Of a stretch of DNA of 64,000 bases, positions 1-17,376 are shown piece after piece. Numbering within the stretch: the first letter of the stretch is position 1; every line of letters starts with the position of its first letter. Position numbers and translations under genes: made by a program. The notes beneath the pieces were generated by a model. The model saw only the letters and a list, made by a program, of their open reading frames with translations. It was not told the DNA's origin and did no database searches. Origin of the DNA: Latrodectus hesperus (Eukaryota > Arthropoda > Arachnida > Araneae > Theridiidae); contig JAJQOW010000021.1 in NCBI GenBank assembly GCA_037975125.1, positions 1,306,501-1,370,500 of the forward strand. The letters run 5' to 3'.

Positions 1-193
1 AGTGCCCGCCGTTGAAAAAAAACATCGACTTTAAAATTGAAGGAGTGAATCCTCTGGTGGTGCCATCTATCGGAGGGGTTTAGTGCAAAATCGTACTTTC
101 TCCTTCATGATGCTCTGTAAACGAAATACACACCCTACTGAGTTAAATTTCCATAAATTTGTCACCCAAGTGTGCCCGCCGTTGGAAAAAAAT
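1..193 (+). mobile_element. SINE-C 3' ends (partial)
   Basis: The motif GTGCCCGCCGTTG followed by a run of A occurs at 2-22 and again at 172-188. The same motif, as its reverse complement, ends the two SINE-C copies near 55.6 and 57.1 kb, so both are read here as plus-strand SINE-C 3' ends. The first is cut by the window edge. The stretch between them (about 25-170) has no tRNA-like B box and may be a different body subfamily. Confidence 0.5.
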
Positions 194-498
194 TTATATA
201 AATATTAGAAACAGGGCTATGAAATTTTAAAATTGGGCTTTTAAAACTCTTAATATTTTATAAAACAGACTGAACGTTATGATTGAATGTATATTTATTT
301 GCTATATTCATTAAAAAAAGAAACGCAGTCAAAAGAATAAGAAACCAATCATCCTATCAGGAAAAAAAATGAAAGCAATATCAGTTTTTTATTAATAAAT
401 AAATACATGAAATATCTCAAACTTTTTGGTTCTTTACAGGATTTCTACAAAAATATATTATACAGAAATTTATTTTCAGCAGAATTATATATAAAGAA
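194..498. other. AT-rich non-coding stretch
   Basis: No recognisable gene or repeat family here; short A and T runs only. Confidence 0.5.
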
Positions 499-777
499 GC
501 CCGGTGGCTTAGTGGCAGCGTTTCACGCTCCCATGACACAGGTCCGAGGTTCAATCCTCGGGCTGAGCAAGGTTGACTCAGCCTTTCATCCGTTCAGTGG
601 ATCGATTAATTGAGTACCAAGCATGCTTGGGAACTAAACACTGGGAGTCTTACGATAGGCTGACCACCTAACTGGGACATATGCATCGCACCCCAGGGCC
701 CTCTGTCATTAAAACAGTTATGGGCACTGTAAGCCTTGACCCACATAGGCTGTCGTGCCATGGAGTTTAGTTTTTAG

Positions 778-780
<3 letters not shown>
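499..780 (+). mobile_element. SINE-A copy 1 (tRNA-derived, TA tail)
   Basis: The head starts GCCCGGTGGCTTAGTGGCAG, which contains a pol III A-box-like segment (505-515), and has a B box GGTTCAATCC at 548-557. The spacing is that of a tRNA-derived SINE promoter. The body includes GCCTTTCATCC, TGAGTACCAAGCATGC and AACTAAACACTGGG, and the element ends GCCATGGAGTTTAGTT before a (TA)n tract. A second copy at 4536-4808 matches over the whole length. The small open frame across the head is not a gene. Confidence 0.85.
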
Positions 781-2770
<1,990 letters not shown>

Positions 2771-2924
2771 GTTGTCGTTGTTGTTGTTTACTAATGACAC
2801 TTGGACAAGTCAAGCTCACTATGCTATGCGAATTAAGTCGATTGGGAGCGTCTTTCGTTTTAATCAGAGCACCATGAAGGTGAAAGTACGACTTTACTCT
2901 ACACACATGCCATAGGGACCCGTT

Positions 2925-3737
2925 CTTCTTCTTTAGAATTGGGTTTTATGTCATTGGGCACCTCTGCTTTTATCAGCATTTTGTACCATTAACTCCAAAC
3001 CCAATGTTTCCTAGTTCCAGTTGCTCGGGTCACCCACTTCATTAATAAAATCCGATAACCCTTTAATGGAGTCTAGGTGTAACTCTCTAGTATGGATGAT
3101 GCCTAAAGAAGTTAATCTAGGGAGGGCAAGAGCCTCGCATTCATAAGTGATATGCTCTGCCGTTCCCTCTTGCGTATGACATTTCCAGCAGATAGGGTCT
3201 TGCTGAAACAGTCCCATCTGGTCAGAAAGTCAGTCATGCTAGTGATACCTTCCTGACTTTTACCAGAAGAATATGGTTTAGAGGTCATTTCTACCTCAAG
3301 TGAAGGATTCCTTACTGCCCCTTTACAAGATTGCCTCTGAGTTTCCTTGTCTTTTTCCGCAAGGTATACTACAGAGGCATCACCTGCAAATGCAGAAAGG
3401 ATTGTTATATCTTGTGTCTTTTCAGCCACAAGATAACAATTAATAAGCTCAGGTAATATAAGTCCACCCAGCATTGCCTGAGTTACTGGGCAAGGCAAAT
3501 TACTCTAGAAGTTTGCCAGGCAACTAGAGGCTCCGTTAAGACACAATACTGCGGTGCCAATTAGCCCTAGGCACGGATCGCATAACACCAGGATTTACGG
3601 GAGCTGGTTCGCGGCCTCTGATTCAATATTCAAGGCTATCCTGTCATTCCTACAGGACATTCGGCGATCCACCACCTGCCGACGCGCCTGGTGGCTGCTC
3701 AAGCCCCAGGAAGGTACACGTACCCCCTGGTTCCAGG
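2925..3737 (-). mobile_element. Internally deleted LINE derivative, copy 1
   Basis: An 813-bp element flanked by perfect 12-bp direct repeats TAGGGACCCGTT (2913-2924 and 3738-3749), inserted into SINE-B. Its minus-strand 5' end is CCTGGAACCAGG and its 3' end is a short AAGAAGAAG-type tail. A second copy at 26128-26949 has the same two ends, so this is a full-length mobile unit and not a random truncation. The 5' part resembles a UTR plus the start of an open frame; the 3' part encodes the C-terminus of a non-LTR reverse transcriptase polyprotein. The middle of a normal LINE is missing. Confidence 0.85.
3011..3498 (-). pseudogene. LINE-derived ORF fragments (ORF1-like start and RT C-terminal CCHC)
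   Basis: Two overlapping minus-strand frames are present. Frame 1 (3112-3498) contains AEKTQDITILSAFAGD followed by an acidic, Ser/Thr-rich stretch; I do not recognise it, but it could be an ORF1 N-terminus. Frame 2 (3011-3217) reads GLFQQDPICWKCHTQEGTAE and continues with a His and a Cys (H..YEC), the Cys-x2-Cys...His...Cys signature found after the RNase H domain in I/Jockey/R1-like LINEs. The second genomic copy preserves the same arrangement, so the deletion joining these two regions is ancestral to both copies. No catalytic domain is present, so movement would need a helper LINE. Confidence 0.7.
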
Positions 3738-3906
3738 TAGGGACCCGTTTATAGGGTAGGCAACCATTCACACCTCATTCATACAAGGAAAGGACAAAGA
3801 CAGGATAGATAGAGAGAGAAAGTACATCCATGCCCGAACCGGGATTCGAACACAGGACCTCCCTATCCGTAGTCAGGCACGTTGACCACTAGACAAGTTG
3901 GGCGGC

Positions 3907-3963
3907 TAAATAAATGTAGAAACGATGAATCGGGTAAACTTTATTAATTTTTAATGTAAATTA
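3907..3963. repeat. Flank shared with 10533-10589
   Basis: The 57 bp beyond the SINE-B head (ATGTAGAAACGATGAATCGG...TTTATTAATTTTTAATG) recur after the SINE-B copy at 10532 with about four differences. This implies a larger duplication carrying SINE-B with its flank. Confidence 0.75.
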
Positions 3964-4535
3964 AAAATTCTACAGCGATAATCTAAGTGCACAAAAGTAT
4001 AGTGGAAATTTCTAATTCTTATGTAAGTATTTAAGATTTCGATAGTTCTAAATTCACAGGACTGAACTGAAAATCTCTGAGGAACTATCAACAATTGGCG
4101 CTGTCTAAAATGAGATTTATACAAAATGTTTACATTTACTGAACAATATTCGTTGTTAAAAGAAATGTCCCAAAAATTCAATAAATTAACGTGTAAGAAG
4201 GAACTATTAGTTACTGCTTATTGTGAAATAGGTTTTTAATGCATAATTTAGTTTTCGGTGGTAGTTATAAATATGAAAAATAAGTGTTTAAATGTCTCGC
4301 TAATTACAATTTAGAGCATAACCGCAGATGTAACAGTTCTCAAAATATTTGCTTCTAAGTCGATGCTGTTTGTAGTTTAAGGACAATCTCAATGACTTGC
4401 AAACAACTTTTTAAGCAACTTTTAAGAATGCACGTGGACGTAAAAAAAATACACAATTCCCTTAATATTTTACTTTTTTTAAAAAGGAGCATAGGAAAAT
4501 TTTTGCATTTTATTGCATATATGTATATATATGAA
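3964..4535. other. AT-rich non-coding stretch
   Basis: No supported gene; open frames are short and lack any recognisable motif. Confidence 0.45.
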
Positions 4536-9604
<5,069 letters not shown>

Positions 9605-9820
9605 TTACGAACAAAATATTGACTTTTACTATTTCAATTTTCTTTGATTAGAAGTGAATTGGTGTATTGAATCAGCATATTTAAAAATAATATTTAATTA
9701 AATTAATATTTTTTATTAATAATTAATTTTATTAATTATCATTACAAAATACGCGAATTAAATACACCAATAACTGTTTATTTCTAATCAGAGAAGCATA
9801 AAAGGCAATATTTTGCTCCC
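9605..9820. mobile_element. Foldback MITE-like inverted repeat
   Basis: The left arm (AACAAAATATTGACTTTTAC ... TTTGATTAGAA ... TTGGTGTATTGAAT) is mirrored by the right arm (ATTAAATACACCAATA ... TTCTAATCAGAG ... GGCAATATTTTGCTC). The imperfect arms are about 70-80 bp long around an AT-rich centre. A possible duplication TAATTTTTT flanks it. No coding capacity. It looks like a non-autonomous DNA element of unknown family. Confidence 0.55.
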
Positions 9821-10225
9821 TAATTTTTTCTGTTTTGTATTTTTAATTTTTGTAAAAGGATTACAATTGTAATTAGAAAATATATTTTTTGATAAAAATT
9901 AACGTAGAAAAAAATTGTTTGATGAAATAAATGATTTAAAGCAGTTGTTGTATTCTATGTAATGTTAATTTCATAAATATTGATTTCTTTTTAGAATAAT
10001 TATATATACAATTGTATAAAAGTGTTCAGAAACCGGAGAGAACTTATCAATCATATTTAATACATTTTAGTTTTTTATAAATATATTCTTTTCATTTATT
10101 TTAACCAATAATATAATTTTTAAGTGTGTCATCTAACCTTCTCATTTAATACATTGAAAACAACAGTATTAGAGCGAAAGCTTAATGTATAATCAAATGG
10201 AAACTCATCATGCACTTAAATAAAT
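9821..10225. other. AT-rich stretch
   Basis: No feature seen. Confidence 0.45.
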
Positions 10226-10532
10226 GTTGTTGTTGTTACTAATGACACTTGGACAAGCCAAGCTCACTATGCCTTGGCTATGCGAATTTAAGTCAATTGG
10301 GAGCATCTTTTGTTTTTAATCAGAGCACCATGAAGGTGAAAGTACGACTTTGCTCTACACACATGCCATAGGTACTCGTTTATAGGATTGGCTACCATTC
10401 ACACTTCATTCATACAAGGACAAAGACAGGATAGATAGAGAGAGAAAGTACATTCATGCCCGAACCGGGATTCGAACCCAGGACCTCCTTATCCGCAGTC
10501 AGGCACGTTGACCACTAGACAAGTTGGGCGGC
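10226..10532 (-). mobile_element. SINE-B copy 2
   Basis: Uninterrupted minus-strand copy. The tRNA-like head with B box GGTTCGAATCC (read on minus) is at the high-coordinate end. The central part (CTCTCTATCTATCCTGTCTT on minus) and 3' module follow, and the (AAC)n tail is at 10226-10237. It shows the state of SINE-B copy 1 before the LINE derivative entered it. Confidence 0.85.
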
Positions 10533-10611
10533 TATATAAATGTAGAAACGATAAATCGGGTAAAATTTATTAATTTTTAATGTAAATTATATCAGTTAAA
10601 TGAGCATATAT

Positions 10612-10613
<2 letters not shown>

Positions 10614-10676
<63 letters not shown>
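10614..10676. repeat. (TA)n array
   Basis: About 60 bp of TA. Confidence 0.95.
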
Positions 10677-10679
<3 letters not shown>

Positions 10680-13625
10680 GTGTTACAGTAGACTAACACT
10701 GTAAATTATTCAGATGTTGTAAGCGTTAATAGGATGATTTGTGATTATCAGTTTCTGGTGTTTCCAAATTTCATAATATTTTGTTGTTTTTCTTACACAA
10801 GTCCTATTTCTATTTTTCATCAGCAAGAAAAATGTAAAATATATAATTTTACGTAAATGGTACTGTGCACATATTTTTTATATGGGCCGTATAATTTTTA
10901 ACTGCTATTAATAAACTCCATTTTGTTATATTTTTCTTGCAGGCTATAGTTATTTCTGTTTCAATAATTAGAATAGACATCTTTGTCCTATTATATGTAT
11001 ATTTTAAATTTTGTTTAAGAAAAAAATAAATGCATAAATATTTGCTGAACTTTGTCTTAAGTTCTGTTTTCTGGGTTGATAGATCTACTCCAGTTTGTTG
11101 ATGATAGTTAATAGGATGATAAAATTGGCTCTTTTAAAAATTTTTAATGTATTTAATATTATTTATATATAATTATCAGTAATGTATATAATTTTTAAAT
11201 ATATTTATAATTAGAATTTATTGAATTTCATAATGAAATTTTTTTCATAATTATGAACTTAGGATTTTATTAAATTATATTTTTTTCCGAAATTTTTCAT
11301 CTTCAATATATCCTTTGCAGATTTTTTTTAAATTTCTTTAACAGAATAGATGAAATATATGTTTTGGTTTATGATTGACACATATTAATAGTATAATAAG
11401 GAGTATATATAATGGATAAACGTACGTAACAGCTTATAATAAACCGACTAGACGCTTTGTAGTGAAATTACGTAACGTAAAAATCCTACGTTAAAAAAAT
11501 TAGAAACATAAAGGCTATTTTGCGCGCATATAATTTAAATTAATGATGAAGAAAATCAAAATATAACTAAAAAACTTTGAAAGACAAGTCAAATTTTCAA
11601 AGAAAAATATTAAAACCTTTTTTCCCAATAATGAACGTAGGCGTAGGAAAATAAAAAGCTTGCGACCATAAACTGCAATAATTGAGAGACGATTATTTCA
11701 GTGCCATTGTTTAATTTTTATTTGGTGTTTTTTTTAAATATGTTCAAAAGCTTGTGTGGGTGGGTTAGGTATGCATGGACGAACCTATTTCTTTAATGGT
11801 TAAAATCACAAAGGGATAATTCATTACTAAAATAAATGCTGTGGCTCAGTGAATTAAAAAAAGTTATCTTATGAATAATTTATTATTAAAATTTATGGAT
11901 AAGATACTGATTAAAAATAAATAGATGTCATCGTTTCGTTAGGGCGAAAACAAGTGGTATAAAAATAAATAAATGAATTTTTTTCTGAATAATTTAAATC
12001 ATTCATTTTAATGCAGATGATATGAAAAGTATCAGGTGCTATAACTACATACAATGAATGAATCTAAATTCATTTATTTTTAGACATGAAAAATAATTGC
12101 TTTTTATTTTGTCAGGTAAAAATGTTAAAACTTCGAAGTTTACGTAAGAGGAGAAAGCAAATTATTATGGTTGGTTTGCTCAAAATCTATGGAAAAAATG
12201 TATTCAAGTTTCATAAAGTTTCCTTTTTTATATTGTTTATAGTGTAGGTGAACGAAAACTAAGATTTGAATGTAATATTTCAATTACTAGATAAATTTCT
12301 CGACTTTTAATAGTTTTTCTTGGACATTTGTTAAGACATGTAATATTCAAATCTCATAGAAATAATAATATTCGAACTCTGAATCAATCATTCGAATCTT
12401 GAAACGTTATAAGTGCTTTTAATTTTTAACTTTAATATTCTTTACCATTTAGAAATTCATTGAGAATTTTTATGTATATTCCACATTAGTGCTTCAAAAT
12501 GATTTTTCTGCACTAATATTCTTTTAATGGAATGGGGAAAATCAATCTATTATATGGTACACATAAGCTCAAAAGTATACTACATTTTATTGTCGAATTG
12601 CTTTTTTAGACTTTGTATTCAATTTTAGTTAAATTTAGTATTCAAGTTATGAATTTTTGAAAAAATGTATTAAATAGGTAATTCTATAAATTCCAATAGT
12701 TATTTATTTACAAATGATCTGAAATATGGTTATAACTTTTAGGGAAGGTGCACTTTTCTATAATAAAAAAGTATAAGTCTATAAATTTTAATGAAAATAA
12801 AATGCATATAAGTGATTTTATTAAATCTAACGAAACAACAATTAACTTATGAAATTGATTTTTTATTTGTTAGCATGCTGAAACTGTCGTAAATTAGCAT
12901 AATTTTTACATCCACCCTAGAAGATTCTGAAGATCGAAAGTGGTTTTCAGACTTTTTAACATTCACAACTGTCTGCATGGGTCTTTTGCAAATAGTGGAC
13001 CACAATGACGTGTCGTGATGGAACAAATATGGAAAAATGCCATAGCTTATTAAAGGAAATTACACTATTAAATGGGAAAAAAGTGTTCTTGACAGACCTG
13101 CTCCCATAAAGTTAATGCAATACAATTATTTTCATTTGTTCAATAGAGACTGTGTGATTAATTCCAGGCCTCACATTTACCGACAAGAAAGATTTTACCC
13201 CAAGACTACGATGAGTTAAATATCCTATAACATTTCCATTGTCAATGGACAGTTAAAATGCAGAAGACAGTTGTAAGGAAATTTAATATCCATTGCATAT
13301 TATTGACTTCAGAAAGTAAATAAGACATGGGCAGATTCACTTGGTTTGTATCGATTATGGGATCCTTTAGCTTCAAATAGATTGGTCCTAACACCAGGTC
13401 ACAAAAATTTAGAACACTGCATAACTTTTGATATCCCATTGTAAATTGTATAATAGTTGGAAGCTATAGTATGGCTTTCGTAAACAATACTGCCGATTTG
13501 TATCCGAGAAGAATTTGCATAGAATAGAGGTCAGTATTAATTGGTTGCAAATAAAGATATTCGAAAAATATCCATAGAGATGATAAAAAAATGCATTGTC
13601 CCTTATTTGTTTTTGTTCAACAACA
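10677..13625. other. AT-rich DNA with a slightly richer patch at 12.9-13.45 kb
   Basis: Mostly low-complexity AT DNA. The patch 12890-13450 has more balanced composition and might be an old retro-insertion or element fragment, but frames are broken on both strands and I recognise no motif. Confidence 0.4.
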
Positions 13626-13900
13626 GCTGGAATGGTCCGTGGTGACCTCGTTGGTTAGGGTGTCTATCTCATTATCGGAATGGAGTGAGTTGAAATTCCG
13701 GCTTAACCTATGATCCATCGTGTTCAGTAAAAATAATTGGGACACGTTAAATTGTGGTTGTGGTCTCAATATCCTCCAAATGAGATGATACTTCTGAGGT
13801 CGATTATTAGGGCTTTTTGCTTCACCTCTGTTTCTAAATTAAAAAGACACTCACCCTGCTGTTTCCAATAATTGCTAATATAGACTAGCTACTGCGAGGT
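13626..13900 (+). mobile_element. SINE-E copy 1 (degenerate tRNA-like)
   Basis: TGGTGACCTCGTTGGTTAGG resembles an A-box region and AGTTGAAATTCCGGC a decayed B box about 50 bp later. The following body has TCAATATCCTCCAAATGAGA and GGTCGATTATTAGGGC. A related body (TCTAATGAGATAATATTTTG) follows a B box at 27.5 kb. Boundaries are approximate. Confidence 0.45.
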
Positions 13901-14827
13901 ATGGAACAATAACGGTTGGAAAGAGCCAAGGAACATCTATTCTGTAAAGCGCATTTTTAACATAATGGGCTCTGTTTTATAACTTATTATATCTAGGATT
14001 ATTATAATATGAATGAATGGTAACATACTTCGTTATCCTAACAACATATTTAAATATTCATCCATATTAAATGATACTTAATATTTTCAAACAGATTACC
14101 GGAACTGTTATTTATATGGATTTTATATGAACTTTATTGTGAGTTATAAAGTATTCATACTCTAGATATTAAAAATATCTGTCTATCCTAGATACTAAAA
14201 AAAACTTTCATTACAGCATTTATGTAATGCATTTATGTAATTTCATTACAGCATTTATGTAATTACATGAAAGGTAATAGTGTTTTATTGAGTCATGATT
14301 ATTCAACTTTCCACTAATATGTAGTAACTAAAATTCAAACATGCATAGAACTTTGGCCTCATTTTACAAAGGTTCCAGATTAGCATTGATATTACAAAAT
14401 GTGTTATTCAGAATTCTTGTTCAAATAATTGGGTAAATATACTCAAATATTTTCACATTATACATCGACAACAAAATAAAGACATTTCCTCTTAATCATG
14501 TAATTTGCATATTGATGCTGTTATCAGTTGGTTACAAGGATTTTCATTAGAATATTTTTACTGATTCCAATAATTTATACAGTATTTATTCCAATATCAA
14601 GCATTTTTGAATCTTCAGGTCCTTAGAAGTGTACGCAATCTAATAAACGATTGATTTCAGTGATTGAACAAATATCTCAAAAAGAAAGACACCCATTCGT
14701 TCCCAAAATATCCATAAAATGCAAACTGATGAAATTGATTTGATTCTAAAACGGAACTACTACATGACTATATACCATGAGCCTTTCAAAAAATCAGTTC
14801 TAACTGTAATTTAGAACCATTAATATA
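13901..14827. other. AT-rich stretch with a short direct repeat
   Basis: GCATTTATGTAAT is repeated three times within 14215-14265. Otherwise nothing supportable. Confidence 0.45.
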
Positions 14828-15768
14828 CACAGTCCAATCACTTTAATATGACTCCACGTCAAAAATTAGAATAACCACCTTTCACAGAGCGAATTAGTGT
14901 GAGATGAACAGAAAGAGAGTCAGTTAGGTTCCTGAAGGTTTTCACTGGGGTGTGGAGCCATGCTGATTCCAGTACCGTGGTCACTGCTCTAGATTATTCG
15001 GGTGAGGATCTATGCCATGAAGATCCCCATCGAGATTCTCCCACAGATTCTCTTTTGGTTTTAAGTCAGGCGTGATTGCTGGTCAAATGAGAGAGGTAAA
15101 CTCATCTTGGTATTTTTTTAGAGCATGCACATTCACTGTTAGTTGCATGATACCTCAGATTGTCCTATTGGTAGATGCCATCATCCTAAAATGAGGACAA
15201 ATAGTGGAGGATATGATTCGCGCAAAGACAGATACTTGCTTGTATTGATCTATATTACCTTCCACAATGATGAGTGGCTCCAGAGAATGCCGGGGAAACA
15301 TTCCCTAGACCTTAATGATCCTGCTTTCATTCTTGACCATTCCGGAGATGGTTGCAGAGTGTTGACTTTCAGAGGTTTCACGCCATACACGCCAATGTCT
15401 TTCTTTTCAATGGAGCATAACGTGTGATTCATTGGAAAAAGCTACCTGTGGGTCATTCTGTGGACTACCAGTTGCGGTACTCGAGTGTCAATCTTTTATC
15501 ACGGCAAAACGCCAACTTTTCATGAACTTAGCTGTTTCGGTAACATTTCCACCTTTGTCCCGAAAGCCGGTGATCATGTTCTTTTGGATGTCAGATAAAT
15601 CACTGTGTTTCTGCATTAAGCCAACGATTGCTATGTTTCCATGTGAGTCCTTATACACCCTTTAAATGCACTCACCTTCTCTGTACTGCCACACGTCCCT
15701 TCAGTGATTGGTTATTTAAAGTCAACATCGAATGTATGTGGGGTTCACACTAATGTGACGGAACTGTG
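14828..15768 (-). mobile_element. Tc1-like element, internally deleted
   Basis: Flanked by TA dinucleotides. Imperfect terminal inverted repeats start CACAGTCCAATCACTTTAAT on the left and CACAGTTCCGTCACATTAGT on the inverted right. At 941 bp it is shorter than a typical complete Tc1-like element (about 1.3-1.7 kb). The transposase remnant is on the minus strand. Confidence 0.75.
14872..15640 (-). pseudogene. Tc1-like transposase remnant
   Basis: Minus-strand pieces in family order are: an N-terminal helix-turn-helix-like part (QKHSDLSDIQKNMITGF, near 15570-15620); then directly FSNES, which corresponds to the first catalytic FxDES motif with Asp replaced by Asn (near 15440); and a C-terminal part reading ESAWLHTPVKTFRNL and ending GGYSNF before a stop near 14872. 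Roughly 90 codons between HTH and FSNES appear to be missing, and stops and frameshifts break the rest. It cannot encode an active enzyme. Identification rests on motif order and on the Tc1-type ends. Confidence 0.7.
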
Positions 15769-15770
15769 TA

Positions 15771-16044
15771 TGTTGACTTTAAGATTTTCCAATAAATTTC
15801 CCTCGTATTTGGGTTTTATTTTTCCAATTCATATTTATAAAATTTTAAAAATTTAAATCTTAATTTTAACACGTGTTCTGATAATAAAGAACATAATCAT
15901 AATAAATAACATATTATTTAAAATAATTTACAGAAGTTAAAAATTCAATTATTACAATAGTTATGGAACATAAATCGATACATTTTACTTAAATATTTTT
16001 TTTAATATTGAGAAGATTATTTTTATTGCAAATTAATTCATTCA
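15771..16044. other. AT-rich stretch
   Basis: Nothing seen apart from A and T runs. Confidence 0.4.
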
Positions 16045-16317
16045 TTGTCGTGTGCCAGCTAGGCTGGCAACATGGGGTGCGCTGCTCCACTTTTCCAACT
16101 GAACCCTATTTTGATGTTGAGTCCGACTTCCTCAGTACACACATGCCATAGGGACCTGTTTATAGGTTAGGCAACCATTCACACCTCATTCATACAAGGA
16201 AAGGACAAAGACAGGGTAGATAGAGAGAGAAAGTACATCCATGCCCGAACCGGGATTCGAACCCTAGACCTCGTTATCCGTAGTCAGGCACGCTGACAAC
16301 TAGACAAGTTGGTCGGC
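16045..16317 (-). mobile_element. SINE-B copy 3, alternative 3' module
   Basis: The minus-strand head and centre match SINE-B, with B box GGTTCGAATCC read on minus. The 3' module is different: GTGGAGCAGCGCACCCCATG then TTGCCAGCCTAGCTGGC. The same alternative module occurs in the plus-strand copy at 42714. A target duplication is visible: TTTTATTGCAAATTAATT before it and TTTTATTGTAAATAATT after it (one overlapping base). Confidence 0.8.
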
Positions 16318-16941
16318 TTTTATTGTAAATAATTAGGTATATATAATTCACCAAACTTTTCTGATTCTAATTTTCAAAAATATTTCAGTAATTCCACATA
16401 ATTAACAGGTAAATATTTTAGTATATAGAAAAAGTACTTTGACTTCTTTTGCTCATATACTTCTAAAAGTTACCACCATTTACAGTAACATTCGTTATTA
16501 TTAAATTATGTTATAATATATCAAATAATGGCTTCTTATACCGTTGTTTTTTATATAATATAAAACATATTTTTTGGTAAATAATAAGTGTAAATACTTT
16601 TCCATTAATTGCATTAACTTTACTGACGTGACATGAAGATAAATTTTTTTTAAAAAATACATTTAAATTATTTTTTACTTCTTTATAACTGCTCATTTTA
16701 ACTGTGAAGTTATAATCTATATAATACATACTCTAATTAAGTTTTCAGATTAAAAAATTTTTTTTATTAAAAATATTGCTACGCTTTTATAAGCACGTAA
16801 TACTTAAAAACATATGTCTACTATTTTAATAATATTTAAGTACTATATTCTCGTGGAGGAATGTGAAATTGTGTTTCTTCCACTTAAAAATTAAATATCT
16901 TAGAAACTATATAAAGACAAACAAAAAGATTAATTTTAATA
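16318..16941. other. AT-rich stretch
   Basis: No supported feature. Confidence 0.4.
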
Positions 16942-17006
16942 ATTGCAATGAAATATGTATTAAAATTAAACAAAAGTATTAATTTTAATACATATTTCAT
17001 TACAAT
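16942..17006. repeat. Hairpin, 22-bp perfect stem
   Basis: Arms 16947-16968 (AATGAAATATGTATTAAAAT...) and 16980-17001 are perfectly complementary with an 11-nt loop. One mismatch further out, the stem continues to 16942 and 17006. Could be a tiny foldback element or a transcribed hairpin. Confidence 0.75.
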
Positions 17007-17150
17007 AAGGGAAGCTTTGGTGATAAAGGTAAATATTTTTAAAAAATTTCTGAGTCTATTTAATTAAAAAATGGCTTTAAGAATTTTAATTTTTATTACC
17101 ATGGGAAAATAAAATGCATATTTTGAGAAATATTTCTAATTATATTTTAA

Positions 17151-17190
17151 TGTATATTTATAATGTATATTTAAAAATTATAAATATACA
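17151..17190. repeat. Inverted repeat, 13-bp arms
   Basis: TGTATATTTATAA at 17151-17163 is mirrored by TTATAAATATACA at 17178-17190. Confidence 0.7.
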
Positions 17191-17315
17191 TGTTTAAAAT
17201 GCATAATGACGAACGTTTTGTTAAATAATATAATGCATGTAATTTAAAAGCATAATTTTCAGTCGAACTGAAAAATTTATAATGACATTTAAGAAAACAG
17301 ACATAAACAAATTCC

Positions 17316-17376
17316 TATTTAGCATTAGCATATTAGAATTATCTATGTAATAATTCTAATATGCTTATACTAAATA
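17316..17376. repeat. Hairpin, 27-bp stem with 2 mismatches
   Basis: Arms 17316-17342 (contains GCATATTAGAATTAT) and 17350-17376 (contains ATAATTCTAATATGC) pair at 25 of 27 positions around a 7-nt loop. Confidence 0.75.

Larger units (their letters stand above)
2771..3906 (-). mobile_element. SINE-B copy 1, interrupted
   Basis: This is a tRNA-derived SINE on the minus strand. The head lies at the high-coordinate end (about 3830-3906): read on the minus strand it starts GCCGCCCAACTTGTCTAGTGG and carries the B box GGTTCGAATCC, here reading GTGTTCGAATCC. The 3' end lies at 2771-2924 and has an (AAC)n tail, seen as GTT repeats on the plus strand. The two parts are separated by the LINE derivative at 2925-3737, which duplicated TAGGGACCCGTT on insertion. 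Confidence 0.85.

Noticed and set aside
407..613. 68-codon open frame
   Set aside because: It runs through the SINE-A head and has no protein features.
13242..13439. 65-codon minus-strand frame in a GC-richer patch
   Set aside because: No motif recognised, no splice sites that agree in phase, and neighbouring frames are broken; kept only as a note in the description of the stretch.
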